Assembly: GCA_023431245.1 (NCBI GenBank)
Contig: JAEYXO010000353.1
Coordinates: 1-15,713 of the forward strand
Direction of reading: 5' to 3'
Length of the DNA stretch: 15,713 nt
Origin: Pseudomonadota bacterium
Lineage (GTDB): Bacteria; Pseudomonadota; Gammaproteobacteria; Burkholderiales; SG8-41
Positions within the stretch are counted from its first letter, which is position 1. Each line of letters begins with the position of its first letter. Under the pieces are notes generated by a model, which saw only the letters and a program-made list of their open reading frames with translations, made no database searches and was not told the DNA's origin. The position numbers were made by a program, and so were the translations under genes. Shown here piece after piece: positions 13,169 through 15,713 of the stretch.

Positions 13169-14524
13169 ATGTTTGAAAAAATACTGATCGCCAACCGCGG
13201 CGAAATCGCCCTGCGCATCCAGCGTGCCTGCCGCGAAATGGGCATCAAGACCGTGGTCGTGCATTCCGAGGCCGATGCCGAGGCCAAGTACGTGCGGCTG
13301 GCCGACGAGTCGGTGTGCATAGGCCCGGCGCCGTCCTCCGCGAGCTACCTGAATGTGCCGGCAATCATCGCCGCCGCCGAGGTCACCGATGCCGAGGCCA
13401 TTCATCCGGGCTACGGTTTCCTGTCGGAGAATGCCGATTTCGCCGAGCGTGTCGAACAGAGCGGCTTCACCTTCATCGGCCCGCGCGCGGAGACCATCCG
13501 CCTGATGGGCGACAAGGTCAGCGCCAAGAACGCGATGAAGAAGGCCGGCGTGCCGGTGGTGCCGGGCATGGATGGCGCGCTGCCCGAGGACCCCAAGGAA
13601 ATCGTCAAGATCGCGCGCCAGATCGGCTACCCGGTGATCATCAAGGCGGCGGGCGGCGGTGGCGGCCGCGGCATGCGCGTGGTGCATACCGAGGCGGCGC
13701 TGAAAAATGCCGTCGCCACCACGCGCGCCGAAGCACAGGCGGCATTCAGCAATCCGTCGGTGTACATGGAAAAGTACCTGGAAAAACCGCGGCACATTGA
13801 AATCCAGGTGCTCGCCGACAAGCACCGCAATGCCTACTATTTCGGCGACCGCGACTGCTCGATGCAGCGGCGCCACCAGAAGATCATCGAGGAGGCGCCC
13901 GCGCCGCTGCTGACCGAACGCGCCCGCGTCCGCATCGGCGAGCGCTGCGCCGAGGCCTGCCGCAAGATCGGGTACGAGGGTGCCGGCACCTTCGAGTTCC
14001 TCTACGAAGGCGGCGAGTTCTACTTCATTGAAATGAACACGCGGCTGCAGGTCGAGCATCCGGTGACCGAGTTTGTCACCGGCCATGACCTGGTGCAGCT
14101 GCAGATCCGTGTGGCCGCGGGCGAGAAGCTCACGCTGCGGCAGAAGGACATCGTGCTCAGGGGCCATGCCGTCGAGTGCCGCATCAATGCCGAGGATCCG
14201 TACAAGTTCACGCCGTCGCCGGGGCGCATCACCTCGCTGCACATGCCCGGCGGGCCGGGCGTGCGCGTCGATTCGCATGCCTACAACGGCTATTTCGTGC
14301 CGCCCAACTATGATTCGCTGCTCGGCAAGATCATCACCTACGGCGACACCCGCGAGCAGGCGATCGCGCGCATGCACATCGCGCTGTCGGAGACGGTCAT
14401 CGAAGGCATCAGCACCAACCTGCCGCTGCACCGGGAACTGATGGGCGACGCCGCCTTCCGCCGCGGCGGCACCAGCATCCATTACCTCGAAGAGCGGCTG
14501 GCGAAACTGACCCGCGCCGGCTAG
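13169..14524 (+). CDS. accC: Biotin carboxylase subunit of acetyl-CoA carboxylase
   Basis: This enzyme uses ATP and bicarbonate to carboxylate the biotin on AccB. The 451-residue protein aligns residue-for-residue with the numbering of the E. coli enzyme. An N-terminal pre-ATP-grasp domain carries [14 protein letters not shown] at 4-17. Lys116 and Lys159 bind ATP, and the glycine-rich lid is GGGGGRGM at 162-169. Other matches are Glu201, Glu276, Glu288, Asn290, Arg292 and Glu296 in [14 protein letters not shown], and Arg338 in [10 protein letters not shown]. The C-terminal domain ends with the [13 protein letters not shown] element. No key residue is missing. No clear Shine-Dalgarno precedes ATG 13169, but the N-terminus [14 protein letters not shown] is canonical. 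It lies 81 nt after accB and 41 nt before prmA. Confidence 0.98.
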   Translation: MFEKILIANRGEIALRIQRACREMGIKTVVVHSEADAEAKYVRLADESVCIGPAPSSASYLNVPAIIAAAEVTDAEAIHPGYGFLSENADFAERVEQSGFTFIGPRAETIRLMGDKVSAKNAMKKAGVPVVPGMDGALPEDPKEIVKIARQIGYPVIIKAAGGGGGRGMRVVHTEAALKNAVATTRAEAQAAFSNPSVYMEKYLEKPRHIEIQVLADKHRNAYYFGDRDCSMQRRHQKIIEEAPAPLLTERARVRIGERCAEACRKIGYEGAGTFEFLYEGGEFYFIEMNTRLQVEHPVTEFVTGHDLVQLQIRVAAGEKLTLRQKDIVLRGHAVECRINAEDPYKFTPSPGRITSLHMPGGPGVRVDSHAYNGYFVPPNYDSLLGKIITYGDTREQAIARMHIALSETVIEGISTNLPLHRELMGDAAFRRGGTSIHYLEERLAKLTRAG

Positions 14525-14565
14525 GGCGCGGCAGGGGCGCAGTCGCGTCAAACCCGGACGGCACC

Positions 14566-15456
14566 ATGGCCTGGCTGTGCGCGATCATGCATGTGGAGGA
14601 AGCCTCGGTGGAGGCGCTGTCGGATGCGCTGCTCGACGCCGGCGCGCTGGCGGTCGATGTGCAGGATGCCGCCGCGGGCACCGAATCCGAACACCCGATA
14701 TTCGCGGAGCCGGGCGAGGCCCCGGCCTCGGCCTGGCGGTCCAACCGCGTCAGCGCGCTGTTTGCACTTGATGCCGAGCTGCAGCTGGCTATGCCGCGGG
14801 CGCTGGGCGCGGCGGGCGTCGCCACCGACACTCCGTTTCGCGTCGAGCGCGTCGAGGATGAAGACTGGGTGCGCCTGACCCAGAGCCAGTTCCAGCCGCT
14901 GCAGATCACGGACCGCCTGTGGGTGGTGCCCAGCTGGCACCGGCCGCCGGATGCGGATGCGACCAACATCGTGCTCGATCCCGGCGTTGCCTTCGGCACC
15001 GGGGCGCATCCGACGACGCGGCTGTGCCTGCGCTGGCTCACCGAAAACGTGACACCCGGTGTCGACATGCTCGACTATGGCTGCGGCTCCGGCATCCTCG
15101 CGATCGCCGCGATGAAACTCGGCGCCGGCCGCGCCTGCGGCATCGATATTGATCCCCAGGCGCTCGATGCGGCGCGAAACAATGCGCAGTGCAACGGCGT
15201 TGACGTCGATTTCGCTACGGCCGAATCGGCGCCCGTGGCCCCGGCGACCCTCGTTGTCGCCAACATCCTTGCCAATCCGCTGACCGTGCTCGCGCCGCTG
15301 CTGGCGCAGTTGACGCGCCGCGGCGGACGCATTGCGCTGGCGGGCATCCTGGCCGACCAGTGGCAGAAGGTGCACGCGGCTTATGCCGCGGATTTCGACA
15401 TGCAACCGGCGGCGACCGATGACGGCTGGGTTTTGCTGGCCGGCGTACGCAGGTAG
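14566..15456 (+). CDS. prmA: Ribosomal protein L11 methyltransferase
   Basis: This SAM-dependent enzyme methylates lysines and the N-terminus of ribosomal protein L11. The 296-residue protein starts with the PrmA-specific MAWL substrate-recognition domain (about 1-90). A linker leads to the catalytic domain: DPGVAFGTGAHPTTRLCLRW at 138-157 is diagnostic for PrmA, DYGCGSGILAIAA at 170-182 is SAM motif I, GIDIDPQALDAARNNA at 192-207 holds the acidic ribose-binding residue, and VANILANPL at 231-239 is the family's NxLANPL catalytic motif. ATG 14566 gives the canonical N-terminus. The accC-prmA order is common in beta- and gammaproteobacteria. Confidence 0.97.
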   Translation: MAWLCAIMHVEEASVEALSDALLDAGALAVDVQDAAAGTESEHPIFAEPGEAPASAWRSNRVSALFALDAELQLAMPRALGAAGVATDTPFRVERVEDEDWVRLTQSQFQPLQITDRLWVVPSWHRPPDADATNIVLDPGVAFGTGAHPTTRLCLRWLTENVTPGVDMLDYGCGSGILAIAAMKLGAGRACGIDIDPQALDAARNNAQCNGVDVDFATAESAPVAPATLVVANILANPLTVLAPLLAQLTRRGGRIALAGILADQWQKVHAAYAADFDMQPAATDDGWVLLAGVRR

Positions 15457-15459
15457 AGT
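15454..15459 (+). promoter_or_regulatory. Weak -10-like hexamer before the zinc-ribbon gene
   Basis: TAGAGT (4 of 6 matches) overlaps the prmA stop codon and ends 6 nt before the next ATG. No -35 is evident. On its own this is weak; it is listed because it repeats the spacing seen before several other genes in the window. Confidence 0.2.
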
Positions 15460-15465
15460 GATGCC

Positions 15466-15713
15466 ATGCCGCTGATGACCCGTTGCTCACACTGCCAGAC
15501 GGTGTTCCGCATTACGCCGGAACAGCTGCGCGTGCATGGCGGGCGGGTGCGCTGCGGCCGCTGCATGCAGGTCTTCAACGGCCTCGAGACGCTGGTGCCG
15601 GAGTCGCCGGCGCCGGTGGCCGCCGACGTGACTGCCGTTGATCCGGCGGCGGCAGGCGCAGCACCGGACACTCCGGCCCCGGTGGACGCAACAGCTGCGG
15701 TCGGAACCGCGGG
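15466..15713 (+). CDS. MJ0042-type zinc-ribbon protein, DUF3426 type (N-terminal part, cut by window edge)
   Basis: Translation from ATG 15466 (an in-frame ATG at 15475 is also possible) stays open for 82 codons to the window edge. The N-terminus is a compact zinc ribbon: TRCSHCQTVFRIT with Cys7 and Cys10, then VRCGRCMQVFNGLE with Cys30 and Cys33. This is the MJ0042 motif. After residue 45 it becomes a low-complexity Ala/Pro/Val/Asp linker. In betaproteobacteria, proteins of this type downstream of prmA usually carry a later membrane helix and a DUF3426 domain, which would lie outside the window. Function is unknown. It starts 9 nt after prmA and is probably in the same transcript. Confidence 0.85.
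   Translation, partial: MPLMTRCSHCQTVFRITPEQLRVHGGRVRCGRCMQVFNGLETLVPESPAPVAADVTAVDPAAAGAAPDTPAPVDATAAVGTA

Noticed and set aside
12665..14551. A 628-codon open frame on the minus strand, opposite accB and accC
   Set aside because: It is rich in His, Arg, Ala, Asp and Gly with no recognisable domain, exactly the pattern of antisense frames in GC-rich genes. The plus strand encodes full-length AccB and AccC with all catalytic residues.
1..15713. Mobile elements, CRISPR arrays, tRNA or rRNA genes, prophage or toxin-antitoxin loci
   Set aside because: No transposase-like frame, regular repeat-spacer array, cloverleaf-like segment or rRNA-like segment was seen on either strand; nearly all of the window is accounted for by conserved core genes.

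Overview
This is a GC-rich, tightly packed stretch of bacterial chromosome made almost entirely of conserved housekeeping genes. It looks proteobacterial, most likely a betaproteobacterium. The evidence is two familiar gene strings: argH / algZ-algR / hemC-hemD-hemX-hemY, a block also known from Pseudomonas, and cutA-dsbD-tlpA / aroQ-accB-accC-prmA-zinc-ribbon protein. An orphan AscD-like flavin reductase also fits. I see no insertion sequence, prophage, CRISPR array, tRNA or rRNA, and no sharp composition change that would mark recent transfer. The genus cannot be read from the sequence alone.

Layout. 1-808 (-) is the N-terminal part of argH. Divergent from it is a LytS/AlgZ-type sensor kinase (843-1859) with a coupled AlgR/LytTR response regulator (1856-2611). 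A secreted thioredoxin-like protein follows on the minus strand (2624-about 3106); its 5' end lies almost head-to-head with hemC. hemC-hemD-hemX-hemY (3117-7174) covers the middle of tetrapyrrole synthesis plus the two membrane proteins that usually accompany it. An iron-sulfur/FAD reductase (7187-8206, -) faces hemY tail to tail. Four plus-strand genes (8264-11841) then overlap one another: SDR-type NAD-dependent epimerase-like protein, cutA, dsbD and a TlpA-like thioredoxin. The only large non-coding stretch, 11842-12172, holds several inverted and direct repeats and a perfect TATAAT. After it come aroQ, accB, accC, prmA and the start of an MJ0042/DUF3426-type zinc-ribbon protein that runs off the right edge.

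How the genes fit together. hemC and hemD make uroporphyrinogen III from porphobilinogen. hemX and hemY are probable inner-membrane partners of unknown mechanism. DsbD, the TlpA-like protein and the thioredoxin-like protein form a periplasmic thiol-redox set that could serve cytochrome c maturation, which would link it to the heme genes (inference). AroQ feeds the shikimate pathway, AccB/AccC form the biotin carboxylase half of acetyl-CoA carboxylase, and PrmA methylates ribosomal protein L11.

No clearly new system is visible. The points most worth a second look are the structured leader upstream of aroQ, the recurrence of -10-like hexamers only 6-10 nt before start codons that lack a strong Shine-Dalgarno (possible leaderless mRNAs), and the thioredoxin gene embedded antisense in the algR-hemC junction with the hemC promoter inside its signal-peptide codons.
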